From assembly GCA_001438985.1 (NCBI GenBank), contig LIAZ01000009.1, positions 1 to 17,931 on the forward strand: a stretch of 17,931 nt of DNA. Direction: 5' to 3'. Below, one piece after another: positions 6,878-14,210 of this stretch. Within the stretch, counting starts at the first letter, position 1, and each line of letters starts with the position of its first letter. Origin of the DNA: Acidimicrobium sp. BACL17 MAG-120823-bin42. Lineage in GTDB: Bacteria > Actinomycetota > Acidimicrobiia > Acidimicrobiales > Ilumatobacteraceae. A program made the position numbers and the translations under genes. The notes beneath the pieces are model-generated. The model did no database searches and had not been told where the DNA came from. It saw nothing but the letters and a program-made list of their open reading frames with translations.

Positions 6878-8130
6878 ACACGCTTTGAGTACACAGGGAA
6901 CTTGGCACACAGTGTCGCAACTTTGGCGCGCACTTCTGCAATAACTGCAGGATTATTGCGATTGCGCAACGTCTGTGCAACGTATTCAGCAATCAGCGCC
7001 ATCTCTGGCTCCTTCATTCCTTGCGTTGTCACCGATGGTGTTCCGATGCGAACACCACTCGTCACAAATGGGCTGCGTGGATCATTTGGAATGTTGTTTT
7101 TGTTCAACGTGATTCCAGCTTCATCCAACACCAATTGTGATTCTTTGCCGGTCAATTCGGCATCGAATGGTTGCAAATCGACCACCATCATGTGTGTGTC
7201 GGTGCCACCAGAAACCAATCGGAAACCCTGCTTCGACAATGCCTCTGCAAGAGCGGCCGCGTTCTTCACGATTTGCTGTGCGTAGTCCTTGAAACTTGGT
7301 TGCAATGCTTCATGAAATGCAACTGCTTTGGCAGCAACAGCGTGTTGGAGTGGGCCACCTTGGCTTCCCGGAAACACCGCTTTGTCGATTGCGGCTGCGT
7401 GTGCAGCAGTGGTCAAAATACAACCACCGCGTGGTCCGCGCAGCGTTTTGTGAGTTGTAAACGTCACGACATCTGCGTACGGAACGGGGTTTGGATGCGC
7501 GCCACCGGCAACGAGTCCGGCAATGTGCGCAATGTCAAACATCATCAGTGCACCAACTTCATCGGCGATCGCGCGGAATGGCTCTGGCTCAAGACGACGT
7601 GGGTACGACGTGGTTCCCGCAACAATCATTTTTGGCTTGTGTTTGATTGCAAGCTCACGAATTTGATCAAAGTCCAAGCGCTCATCTGTTGCACCAACAC
7701 GGAACGAATGGAAGTTGTACAAAATTCCTGATGCATTGACGGGCGATCCGTGAGTGAGGTGTCCGCCGTGATCGAGGCTTAAGCCGAGCACGGTGTCGCC
7801 AGGCTTAAGCAACCCGAGATACACCGCCATGTTTGCACTCGCACCCGAGTGCGGTTGCACGTTGGCATGATCTGCTCCAAACAATTGCTTGATGCGTTCA
7901 ATTGCTATTGCCTCGATCTCATCCACCACTGCGTTGCCGCCGTAGTAACGCTTACCTGGATAACCCTCTGCATATTTGTTCGTTAATACCGAACCTGTTG
8001 CCTCCATCACGTCGGGTGACGTGAAGTTTTCACTCGCAATGAGCTGCAGTCCCGTTACTTGACGCTCACGTTCTTTATCGATCAGTCCAAAAACTTCGGT
8101 GTCTCGTTGTGATTCAGATGGCCAAGGCAT
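6874..8130 (-). CDS. glyA: Serine hydroxymethyltransferase
   Basis: A cytosolic PLP enzyme that interconverts serine plus tetrahydrofolate with glycine plus 5,10-methylene-tetrahydrofolate, the main source of one-carbon units. At 418 residues it has the family's usual length. Visible motifs are the N-terminal ENFTSP and NKYAEGYPGKRYYGG segments, the substrate-binding HSGASAN, the PLP-contacting FDIAHIAGL, and the lysine that forms the Schiff base, Lys228 in TFTTHKTLRGPRGG. The ATG at 8130 shares one base with the rpiB stop (TAATG) and has AAGGAG seven bases upstream. Confidence 0.98.
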   Translation of the reverse strand: MPWPSESQRDTEVFGLIDKERERQVTGLQLIASENFTSPDVMEATGSVLTNKYAEGYPGKRYYGGNAVVDEIEAIAIERIKQLFGADHANVQPHSGASANMAVYLGLLKPGDTVLGLSLDHGGHLTHGSPVNASGILYNFHSFRVGATDERLDFDQIRELAIKHKPKMIVAGTTSYPRRLEPEPFRAIADEVGALMMFDIAHIAGLVAGGAHPNPVPYADVVTFTTHKTLRGPRGGCILTTAAHAAAIDKAVFPGSQGGPLQHAVAAKAVAFHEALQPSFKDYAQQIVKNAAALAEALSKQGFRLVSGGTDTHMMVVDLQPFDAELTGKESQLVLDEAGITLNKNNIPNDPRSPFVTSGVRIGTPSVTTQGMKEPEMALIAEYVAQTLRNRNNPAVIAEVRAKVATLCAKFPVYSKRV

Positions 8131-8603
8131 TAGCGCGCTCCTTCTTGTTGTTCGATGTCGGCCAACTGAGCAACCCTGCGCTCATGTCGACCACCTTCAA
8201 ACGGTGTGTGTAAAAACTTTTCGACAATCTGTTCTGCTTGTTCAGTGGTGACCACTCGGCCGCCCATGCTGAGCACATTTGCATCATTGTGCGAGCGCGC
8301 CATTTCTGCCAAATACAAGTCGTTGCACAACGCGGCACGAACTCCATGCACTTTATTGGCAGCAATCTGTTCACCCTGACCGCTTCCACCCATCACGATG
8401 CCAATTTCTGCTTTGCCATCACGAACATCTCGTGCAACCGCTGCACAAATTGGCGGATAGTCGACACTTTCGCTCGAATGTGTTCCGTGGTCGACAACCT
8501 GATGCCCGGCCTTCGTTAAATAGCCAATGAGGTGTTGTTTTAGGTCATAACCCGCATGGTCGGAACCAATTGCGATGACGCGAGAAGTGTGAGGAGTTGT
8601 CAT
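8130..8603 (-). CDS. rpiB: Ribose-5-phosphate isomerase B
   Basis: This enzyme interconverts ribulose 5-phosphate and ribose 5-phosphate in the pentose phosphate pathway. The chosen form has 157 residues. GSDHAGYDLK (13-22), GGSGQGEQIAANKVHG (72-87) and HNDANVLSMGGR (105-116) are diagnostic. Glu78 stands in the GGSGxGE loop where E. coli RpiB has the catalytic Cys; this is the M. tuberculosis type, in which Glu acts as the base. An ATG at 8624 would add seven residues but has no ribosome binding site; the ATG at 8603 is preceded by GGAAA and gives a normal N-terminus, so I chose it. It is the first gene of the left operon. Confidence 0.95.
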   Translation of the reverse strand: MTTPHTSRVIAIGSDHAGYDLKQHLIGYLTKAGHQVVDHGTHSSESVDYPPICAAVARDVRDGKAEIGIVMGGSGQGEQIAANKVHGVRAALCNDLYLAEMARSHNDANVLSMGGRVVTTEQAEQIVEKFLHTPFEGGRHERRVAQLADIEQQEGAR

Positions 8604-8619
8604 TAGATTTCCGCAAGCG

Positions 8620-8646
8620 AGCATAGGTCACAAGGGCTTTACCCAA
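8620..8646 (-). promoter_or_regulatory. Candidate promoter of the rpiB-glyA-atp operon
   Basis: On the minus strand a -10-like TATGCT lies at 8620-8625 and a weak -35-like TTGGGT at 8641-8646, with a 15-base spacer, shorter than usual. Transcription would begin only about 10 bases before the rpiB ATG at 8603. This supports the shorter rpiB start, since the longer one would begin within the -10. The match is modest. Confidence 0.3.
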
Positions 8647-8677
8647 TAGACCCTGTGCAAACACTGAAAACTAGAGT
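8647..8677 (+). promoter_or_regulatory. Candidate leaderless promoter of the thiolase-like gene
   Basis: TAGAGT at 8672-8677 fits the actinobacterial -10 pattern TAnnnT and ends seven bases before the GTG at 8685, the spacing expected for a leaderless mRNA that starts at its initiation codon. A weak -35-like TAGACC lies at 8647-8652, with a 19-base spacer. No good ribosome binding site precedes the GTG, which agrees with leaderless initiation. Confidence 0.35.
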
Positions 8678-8684
8678 TTGTGCC

Positions 8685-10178
8685 GTGACCCTCGACCCGA
8701 GAACCCCTGTCCTTATTGGACAGGCCCAGGTGAGCCAACACCACGATGATGTGTTGACTGCATTAGGGCCAACACAGCTGATGGCCAATGCCGTGCGTGG
8801 CGCCATCGCAGATGCCAATGTCTCTTCGCTCGGCACGATTGATGCACTGTACGTACTTCGGTCGCTATCAAATCGTGAACCAAACCCTGGTCGCAGCGTG
8901 GCTCGCCAACTTGGACTCACCGTCACAACAACTGGCCTCACACCCCATGGTGGCAACCTCCCGCAGTCACTCGTCAATCACTCTGCACTCGCAATTTCAC
9001 GAGGCCAGATGGACATGGTGGTGCTCACGGGTGGCGAAGCATCTCGCTCACGTCGACGCGCTAAACAATCGTCAACGCAACCGTTATGGATGAATGCGTC
9101 ACCCGAGTCGTCAGCCGACGACGAGCCAGTCACTACCGGTGACGAATTGGTTATGAATCACGAAACCGAACTGGCACGCAACATTGCGCTCCCGATTCAA
9201 ATTTATCCGATGTTCGAAACTGCACTTCGCGCCGCTGCAGCGCGGAGTGTGTCCGACCATCAACAACTCATCAGCGAGCTGTGGTCGCGTTTCAGCGACG
9301 TTGCTGCCAACAATCCTCATGCTTGGTCACGCACTGCATACACAGCAGAACAGATCAGAACCTCTTCGCCAACTAACCGCATGGTTGGTTTTCCGTATAC
9401 CAAGTTGATGAACTCGAATAATGACGTTGACATGTCTGCATCACTCATCCTGTGCTCTGCTGAACGAGCGCAATCACTTGGTGTACCACGTGACCGATGG
9501 GTATTCCCACAAGCAGGCACCGATTGTCATGAGCACAACTTCATCTCGCACCGATGGACATTCACCGACACGCCAGCAATTCGCCTTGGTGGTGAATACC
9601 TACACCAACTCACTGGTCTGGCAGCCAAGGACTACGACTTTGTTGATCTGTATTCGTGCTTTCCTTCGGCTGTTCAACTTGGCGCTCAGTCGCTCGGACT
9701 CAACCTCGATCAGCAACTGACCGTGACCGGCGGTTTGTCATTTGCAGGTGGGCCCTTCAACAACTACGTGATGCATGCAATTGCCACCACCATGCAAAAG
9801 CTGCGCGACACGCCACATTCCACAGGGTTCATTTGGGCCAATGGCGGTTATGCAACCAAGCATTCGTTTGGTGCATACGCAACCACTCCACCACCTCGCG
9901 GATTTCTGCATTCGTCTCCACAAGCACACGTTGATGTATTGCCAAAACGCGAAGTGGCGACGCAACAGCAAGCACAAGGCCCTGCAAAACTTGAGGCGTA
10001 CAGCGTGATGCATGGCCGCGATGGTGCACCAGAAACGGTGAACGCTTCGGTCATTCTTCCCGATTCACGACGGGCATGGGCAACAACGAACAATGCTCAA
10101 CTGGCAATCGAAATGTGCGAGCGCGAATGGGTTGGTGTACCCGTGCGAGTAGATGACACTGGAACTTTGTTGGCATGA
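8685..10178 (+). CDS. Thiolase-like protein (TLP1 type, with extra C-terminal domain)
   Basis: A 497-residue protein with the thiolase fold, similar to proteins usually named acetyl-CoA acetyltransferase in actinobacteria. The N-terminus DPRTPVLIGQAQV is typical. In place of the nucleophile-cysteine segment (CxS) of true thiolases it has GGNLPQSLVNHSALA, with no Cys. Later motifs are DLYSCFPSAVQ (Cys near residue 325), TGGLSFAGGPFNNYVMHAIA, and NGGYATKHSFG, which may keep the His of the usual GHP region. The last 70 or so residues (from GPAKLEAYS) look like the added C-terminal domain of mycobacterial thiolase-like protein type 1. With the loop Cys missing, ordinary thiolase chemistry is doubtful; CoA-ester binding is possible. 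GTG at 8685 fits family N-termini; a GTG at 8655 would add 10 residues. It overlaps the next gene by ATGA. Confidence 0.82.
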   Translation: MTLDPRTPVLIGQAQVSQHHDDVLTALGPTQLMANAVRGAIADANVSSLGTIDALYVLRSLSNREPNPGRSVARQLGLTVTTTGLTPHGGNLPQSLVNHSALAISRGQMDMVVLTGGEASRSRRRAKQSSTQPLWMNASPESSADDEPVTTGDELVMNHETELARNIALPIQIYPMFETALRAAAARSVSDHQQLISELWSRFSDVAANNPHAWSRTAYTAEQIRTSSPTNRMVGFPYTKLMNSNNDVDMSASLILCSAERAQSLGVPRDRWVFPQAGTDCHEHNFISHRWTFTDTPAIRLGGEYLHQLTGLAAKDYDFVDLYSCFPSAVQLGAQSLGLNLDQQLTVTGGLSFAGGPFNNYVMHAIATTMQKLRDTPHSTGFIWANGGYATKHSFGAYATTPPPRGFLHSSPQAHVDVLPKREVATQQQAQGPAKLEAYSVMHGRDGAPETVNASVILPDSRRAWATTNNAQLAIEMCEREWVGVPVRVDDTGTLLA

Positions 10179-12253
10179 CCGACACGTTTCCTCGTCAATA
10201 CGCGCGAACTCAACGCCTCACGCTTGGCGAGCCACGAAATGTTGTTGTTTCGCCAGACGGCAGGCGCGTGTTGTTTCTGCGCTCGGCCGGTGGGTCAGAT
10301 TCGATGAACTCGTTGTGGCTGTTTAGCGTTGAGCACAACTCGGAAACATGTATCGCAGATAGCCGAACCCTCACGACTGACACCCATTCGCGCGACGATT
10401 CGCCTGAAGAGAAAGCCCGCCGCGAACGAGCACGTGAGGGCGCTGCTGGAATCGTTTCGTTTTCCTGTGATCAAGATGTTGACCATGCAGTCTTTGCGGT
10501 AAGCGGGCGACTGTTCATCTGCGATATGCATGATGTGCGAGAAATCGTGGTTGCTCAACCGGCTGCAGGGTTGATCTACGACCCGCGCATCAGCCCTGAT
10601 GGCAAACACATCGCCTACGTGCGAGGAAACAGTCTGTTTGTATGCGACCAAGCAGGAAACGAGCGTTGCCTCGCAGGTGAATCACACAACGATGTTTCGT
10701 GGGGCGTTGCCGAGTTTGTTGCCGCAGAAGAAATGAACAGACACCGAGGATTTTGGTGGTCGCCCACCAGCGATGCACTCGCAATTGAACGAGTAGACAA
10801 CTCACCCATCACACTCATCACCATTGCTGACCCTGCACAGCCGAAGGCCAGCCCACAAACACGCCGCTACCCATTTGCCGGAACAGCTAACGCAAGCACG
10901 TCCCTGCATCTTGTCGATCTGTTCGGCGCAACTATTCCTGTTGTCTGGAATGCACATGATTATGAATACCTCGCCTCTGTGCAATGGAATTCTTTTGGGC
11001 TCGTTATTTCTGTGATGTCACGGGATCAACGACTACTCGATATCCGCAAAGTGCAATGCACCACAGGTGAAACCGAATCGCTGCATGTTGAACGCGATGA
11101 TCAGTGGGTCGAACTGGTTGCTGGTGGCCCATCACTGATCTCCGAGAATCAGGTGATGTGGTGTGGTGAGCGAAACGGAGCACGAGCAGTACTTGTCAAC
11201 AACGTCGCCATCACACCTGCACACATTCAGGTTCGCGGCATCATCAGCGCCACATCTGAAGATGTGTGTTTTTCGGGCAACACACTCGACCAACCAACCA
11301 TGCTTCATGCTTGGAAGGCACATATTGCAACCAACACGCTTACTCAGCTCACGCAAGGCGATGGAGTCTTCACTGTTTCTGTTGGGGGAACCACCACGGT
11401 TATCCGCAGTGCAACCATGCAACAACGCCGCTCACAAACGCTGGTCAATAGTCGTCACGAACTAACAAATAACGCCGAAGAACCGCTACTCAATGTCAAT
11501 GTCACATTCCACAGAGTCGGCCCTCGCGGTATCTGCACTGCCATCGTGTTGCCTGAACATCACGATGGCTCACCGTTGCCTGTGTTGTTTGATCCATATG
11601 GTGGGCCACACGCGCAACGAGTGATGCACAGCAGCCTGGCGTTTACGGCAGCACAGTGGTTTGCTAACCAAGGGTTTTGTGTTGTCATTGCCGATGGCAG
11701 CGGAACACCTGGTCGTGGCAGCGCATGGGAACGCGAAGTCCACAACGACCTTGCAACATCTGTACTCAATGACCAAATCGCAGTTCTCAATAGCCTCGGC
11801 GAAATTGCCCCGTGTGCCGACACGTCGCGAGTTGCGATTCGCGGCTGGAGTTTTGGTGGCTACCTTGCAGCACTAGCAGTGCTTCGCGCTCCACAACATT
11901 TTCATGCAGCAATCGCCGGTGCACCGGTCACTGATTGGCGGTTGTACGACACGTTTTATACCGAGCGATATCTTGGCAACCCCACGCTCGATGATGCGCC
12001 ATACGAAGCCTCGTCGCTGCTGCCCGATGCAAAGCAACTCACTCGCCCACTCTTGATCATTCATGGGCTCGCCGATGACAACGTGCTTGCGGCCCATTCG
12101 CTCGAGTTGTCGACAGCACTCCTACATGCAGGAAAGCCACACGAATTTTTGCCGCTCGTTGGAGTGACGCACATGACTCCACAAGAAGTCGTTGCCGAAA
12201 ACTTGCTGTTACATCAGCTGAGTTTTTTACGCAGAAGCTTGGTGCTGGGCTAA
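10175..12253 (+). CDS. S9 family serine peptidase, dipeptidyl peptidase IV-like
   Basis: A 692-residue peptidase. Residues 1 to about 440 form a DPPIV-type beta propeller with repeats such as VVSPDGRRVLFLRS and RISPDGKHIAYVR; the remainder is an alpha/beta hydrolase domain. The catalytic triad is readable: Ser559 in GWSFGGY, Asp634 in HGLADDNV and His666 in VGVTHM. A Glu-Glu pair (Glu185-Glu186, AAEEMNRHRGFWWSP) matches the motif with which DPP IV enzymes hold the free N-terminus of the substrate, so release of N-terminal dipeptides is likelier than endopeptidase action. There is no signal peptide or membrane helix, so a cytosolic site is expected. The ATG overlaps the thiolase-like stop, and the 3' end overlaps the convergent prmC by 27 bases. 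The physiological substrate is unknown. Confidence 0.9.
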   Translation: MTDTFPRQYARTQRLTLGEPRNVVVSPDGRRVLFLRSAGGSDSMNSLWLFSVEHNSETCIADSRTLTTDTHSRDDSPEEKARRERAREGAAGIVSFSCDQDVDHAVFAVSGRLFICDMHDVREIVVAQPAAGLIYDPRISPDGKHIAYVRGNSLFVCDQAGNERCLAGESHNDVSWGVAEFVAAEEMNRHRGFWWSPTSDALAIERVDNSPITLITIADPAQPKASPQTRRYPFAGTANASTSLHLVDLFGATIPVVWNAHDYEYLASVQWNSFGLVISVMSRDQRLLDIRKVQCTTGETESLHVERDDQWVELVAGGPSLISENQVMWCGERNGARAVLVNNVAITPAHIQVRGIISATSEDVCFSGNTLDQPTMLHAWKAHIATNTLTQLTQGDGVFTVSVGGTTTVIRSATMQQRRSQTLVNSRHELTNNAEEPLLNVNVTFHRVGPRGICTAIVLPEHHDGSPLPVLFDPYGGPHAQRVMHSSLAFTAAQWFANQGFCVVIADGSGTPGRGSAWEREVHNDLATSVLNDQIAVLNSLGEIAPCADTSRVAIRGWSFGGYLAALAVLRAPQHFHAAIAGAPVTDWRLYDTFYTERYLGNPTLDDAPYEASSLLPDAKQLTRPLLIIHGLADDNVLAAHSLELSTALLHAGKPHEFLPLVGVTHMTPQEVVAENLLLHQLSFLRRSLVLG
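12198..12228 (-). terminator. Possible terminator hairpin after prmC
   Basis: An inverted repeat pairs AAAACT (12198-12203) with AGTTTT (12221-12226) and GCTG (12205-12208) with CAGC (12215-12218), around a six-base loop, with a small internal bulge. On the minus strand it begins right at the prmC stop and its last arm ends in a short U tract (AGTTTTC), so it could end the prmC transcript. On the plus strand T6 follows it, but it lies inside the peptidase gene, 25 bases before its stop. The stem is AT rich and weak. Confidence 0.3.
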
Positions 12254-13111
12254 CGCAATTCGATCACGACCAGCAAGGTCTTGGCGAATTTCAATATTGA
12301 CGAGGCCGGAATTCTGTAACAAGTCACGAACTTCATTGCCTTGGCGATAACCGATCTCCATGACGATCCAACCGCTGTGCGCTAGCCACGTCGGTGCACC
12401 ACTCACTACAGAACGGATGTCTGCAAGGCCATTGTCTGGTGCATACAAAGCAGAGTGTGGCTCCCATGCATGAACATCGCTCGCTACTTCTTCATCATCA
12501 TGGGCAATATATGGCGGGTTACACAATGCAATATCGATGGCGCCTTTCAGTGATACATCTAATGCTTTCCACCAATCGCCAAGTGCCAGTCGAACACCAC
12601 CACCTTTTTGCCCAACACCAACCAGGTTTCCGCGTGCAACATCAAGTGCGTCTGCGGATCGGTCCGTGAGCCACACATTGGACTTTCCGAGCGGCAACTC
12701 GTGTGCCATGCTGAGCCCAATCACGCCGCTTCCCGTGCCTAGGTCGACAATGTTGAGTGGTCGATCAATTTCTTTTAATCGTGCATTTGCAAGTGTGAGC
12801 GCTACGTCAACCAGCAGTTCGGTTTCGGGCCGCGGTATGAGTACCCGTTGATCAACGAACACATCTAAATGGCGAAACGCCCAACGCTTCATCACATACT
12901 GCAATGGTTCGCCTGCCAAGCGGCGGCGCACCATGTCGTGCAGTTGTTTTGCCATTGCAGAAGTGATGTAATCACTTAATGCAGCGCGAAACTCGTCGCC
13001 ATCTACTCCACTTGCGTGCTCACATAGCCAACGTGCTTCGTTTGCATCACCAAGTTGTTCAGTCGTTTCGGCGAGCATCTCGCTCCATGTCACCGCGTCT
13101 TCGGGTGTCAT
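12227..13111 (-). CDS. prmC: Peptide chain release factor N5-glutamine methyltransferase
   Basis: A SAM-dependent enzyme that methylates the Gln of the GGQ motif in release factors, whose gene lies directly upstream. The 294-residue form has the usual N-terminal helical domain with the RPETE motif (94-98), the SAM-binding loop DLGTGSG (123-129), and the catalytic NPPY (198-201). The frame is open far upstream inside prfA, but the ATG at 13111, seven bases after the prfA stop, gives the normal N-terminus (MTPEDAVTWSEML). No good ribosome binding site is seen, so coupling to prfA is likely. The usual next gene, sua5/tsaC, is absent; the convergent peptidase gene follows instead. Confidence 0.94.
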   Translation of the reverse strand: MTPEDAVTWSEMLAETTEQLGDANEARWLCEHASGVDGDEFRAALSDYITSAMAKQLHDMVRRRLAGEPLQYVMKRWAFRHLDVFVDQRVLIPRPETELLVDVALTLANARLKEIDRPLNIVDLGTGSGVIGLSMAHELPLGKSNVWLTDRSADALDVARGNLVGVGQKGGGVRLALGDWWKALDVSLKGAIDIALCNPPYIAHDDEEVASDVHAWEPHSALYAPDNGLADIRSVVSGAPTWLAHSGWIVMEIGYRQGNEVRDLLQNSGLVNIEIRQDLAGRDRIALAQHQASA

Positions 13112-13118
13112 GTTGGGG

Positions 13119-14189
13119 TTAGTCGTTTGCGGCGCCAGCCAACTGCTCAATCTGGAATTGCGTTGTGAGCGCATCCACGACTGGGTCAACGTTGCCCGCC
13201 AAGAAGTCTTGTAATTGATACAAAGTGAAGCCAATGCGGTGATCGGTAATGCGGTTTTCTTTGAAGTTGTACGTGCGAATTTTTTCGCCTCGACCGCCCT
13301 TGCCAACCTGGGCTTTACGCTCGGCCGACATCTTTTCGGCTTGCTCTTCTTCGCGCTGTTTCAACAATCGCGATCGCAACACGGTCATGGCGCGCAGACG
13401 GTTTTGTAACTGCGAACGCTCATCTTGCATGGCCACCACAATTCCTGACGGCTTATGGGTAATACGTACGGCCGAGTCGGTGGTGTTTACGCCCTGACCA
13501 CCCGGACCACTTGCGCGATACACGTCGATTTGCAAATCTTTTTCGTCAATCGACACGTCAACTTCTTCGGCTTCTGGCATCACCATCACGGTTGCCGACG
13601 ACGTGTGGATACGACCCTGTGCTTCAGTAACCGGCACGCGTTGTACGCGATGTGGGCCACCCTCAAAACGCATGCGCGTCCACACCGTGTCACCCTTAAA
13701 CAACATGGTCACTTGGTTGATACCACCCATTGGTGACTTGTCAAGCGACAGCACTTCAACCGACCAACCGTTGCGCAGTGCCCACGCGCTGTACATATCG
13801 AACAGATCGTGTGCAAACAAGTTGGCTTCTTCGCCACCTTCTGCACCACGAATTTCAACGATGATGTTCTTTCCATCGTTTGGATCCGCAGGAAGCAAGA
13901 GCACTTTTAGATTGGCTTCAAGTTCGGCAATGCGTGCAACTGCGCCATCAAGTTCGGCCTGCAATTGTTCGCGCTCTGCACCTTTTGCATCGGTCATCAA
14001 TTCACGAGCCGCTTCGGCATTGCCTTCTGCATCTTTGTATTCACGAATGCATTGCACAAGGGGTGTTTGCTGCTTGTACCTGCGCGACGCATCACGCAAT
14101 TTGTTTTGATCGTTTAATACCTCGGGTGTGCCAAGGCTTTCCTCAAGAGCCACATATTCGGCTTCAATCTGGGAGAGGCGTTCAAACAC
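13119..14189 (-). CDS. prfA: Peptide chain release factor 1
   Basis: This factor recognises UAA and UAG in the ribosomal A site and triggers peptide release. It has 356 residues, the usual length for RF1. The codon-reading motif is Pro-Val-Thr (186-188, RVPVTEAQGRIHTS), the PxT form of RF1 rather than the SPF of RF2. The catalytic GGQ is at 230-232 in SGPGGQGVN. The N-terminal domain is the expected coiled coil. The start is GTG at 14189, with no strong ribosome binding site, 21 bases after the unknown gene. Confidence 0.97.
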   Translation of the reverse strand: MFERLSQIEAEYVALEESLGTPEVLNDQNKLRDASRRYKQQTPLVQCIREYKDAEGNAEAARELMTDAKGAEREQLQAELDGAVARIAELEANLKVLLLPADPNDGKNIIVEIRGAEGGEEANLFAHDLFDMYSAWALRNGWSVEVLSLDKSPMGGINQVTMLFKGDTVWTRMRFEGGPHRVQRVPVTEAQGRIHTSSATVMVMPEAEEVDVSIDEKDLQIDVYRASGPGGQGVNTTDSAVRITHKPSGIVVAMQDERSQLQNRLRAMTVLRSRLLKQREEEQAEKMSAERKAQVGKGGRGEKIRTYNFKENRITDHRIGFTLYQLQDFLAGNVDPVVDALTTQFQIEQLAGAAND

Positions 14190-14210
14190 GATGCTTAGGC
14201 TACGGGCTAA

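Noticed and set aside
8655..8684. A longer thiolase-like start at GTG 8655
   Set aside because: The added 10 residues do not resemble family N-termini, and the candidate -10 element would fall inside the coding region.
13112..13306. A prmC start far upstream, giving a 359-residue protein
   Set aside because: The extra 65 residues lie inside prfA in another frame and do not resemble PrmC; the ATG at 13111 gives the family N-terminus.
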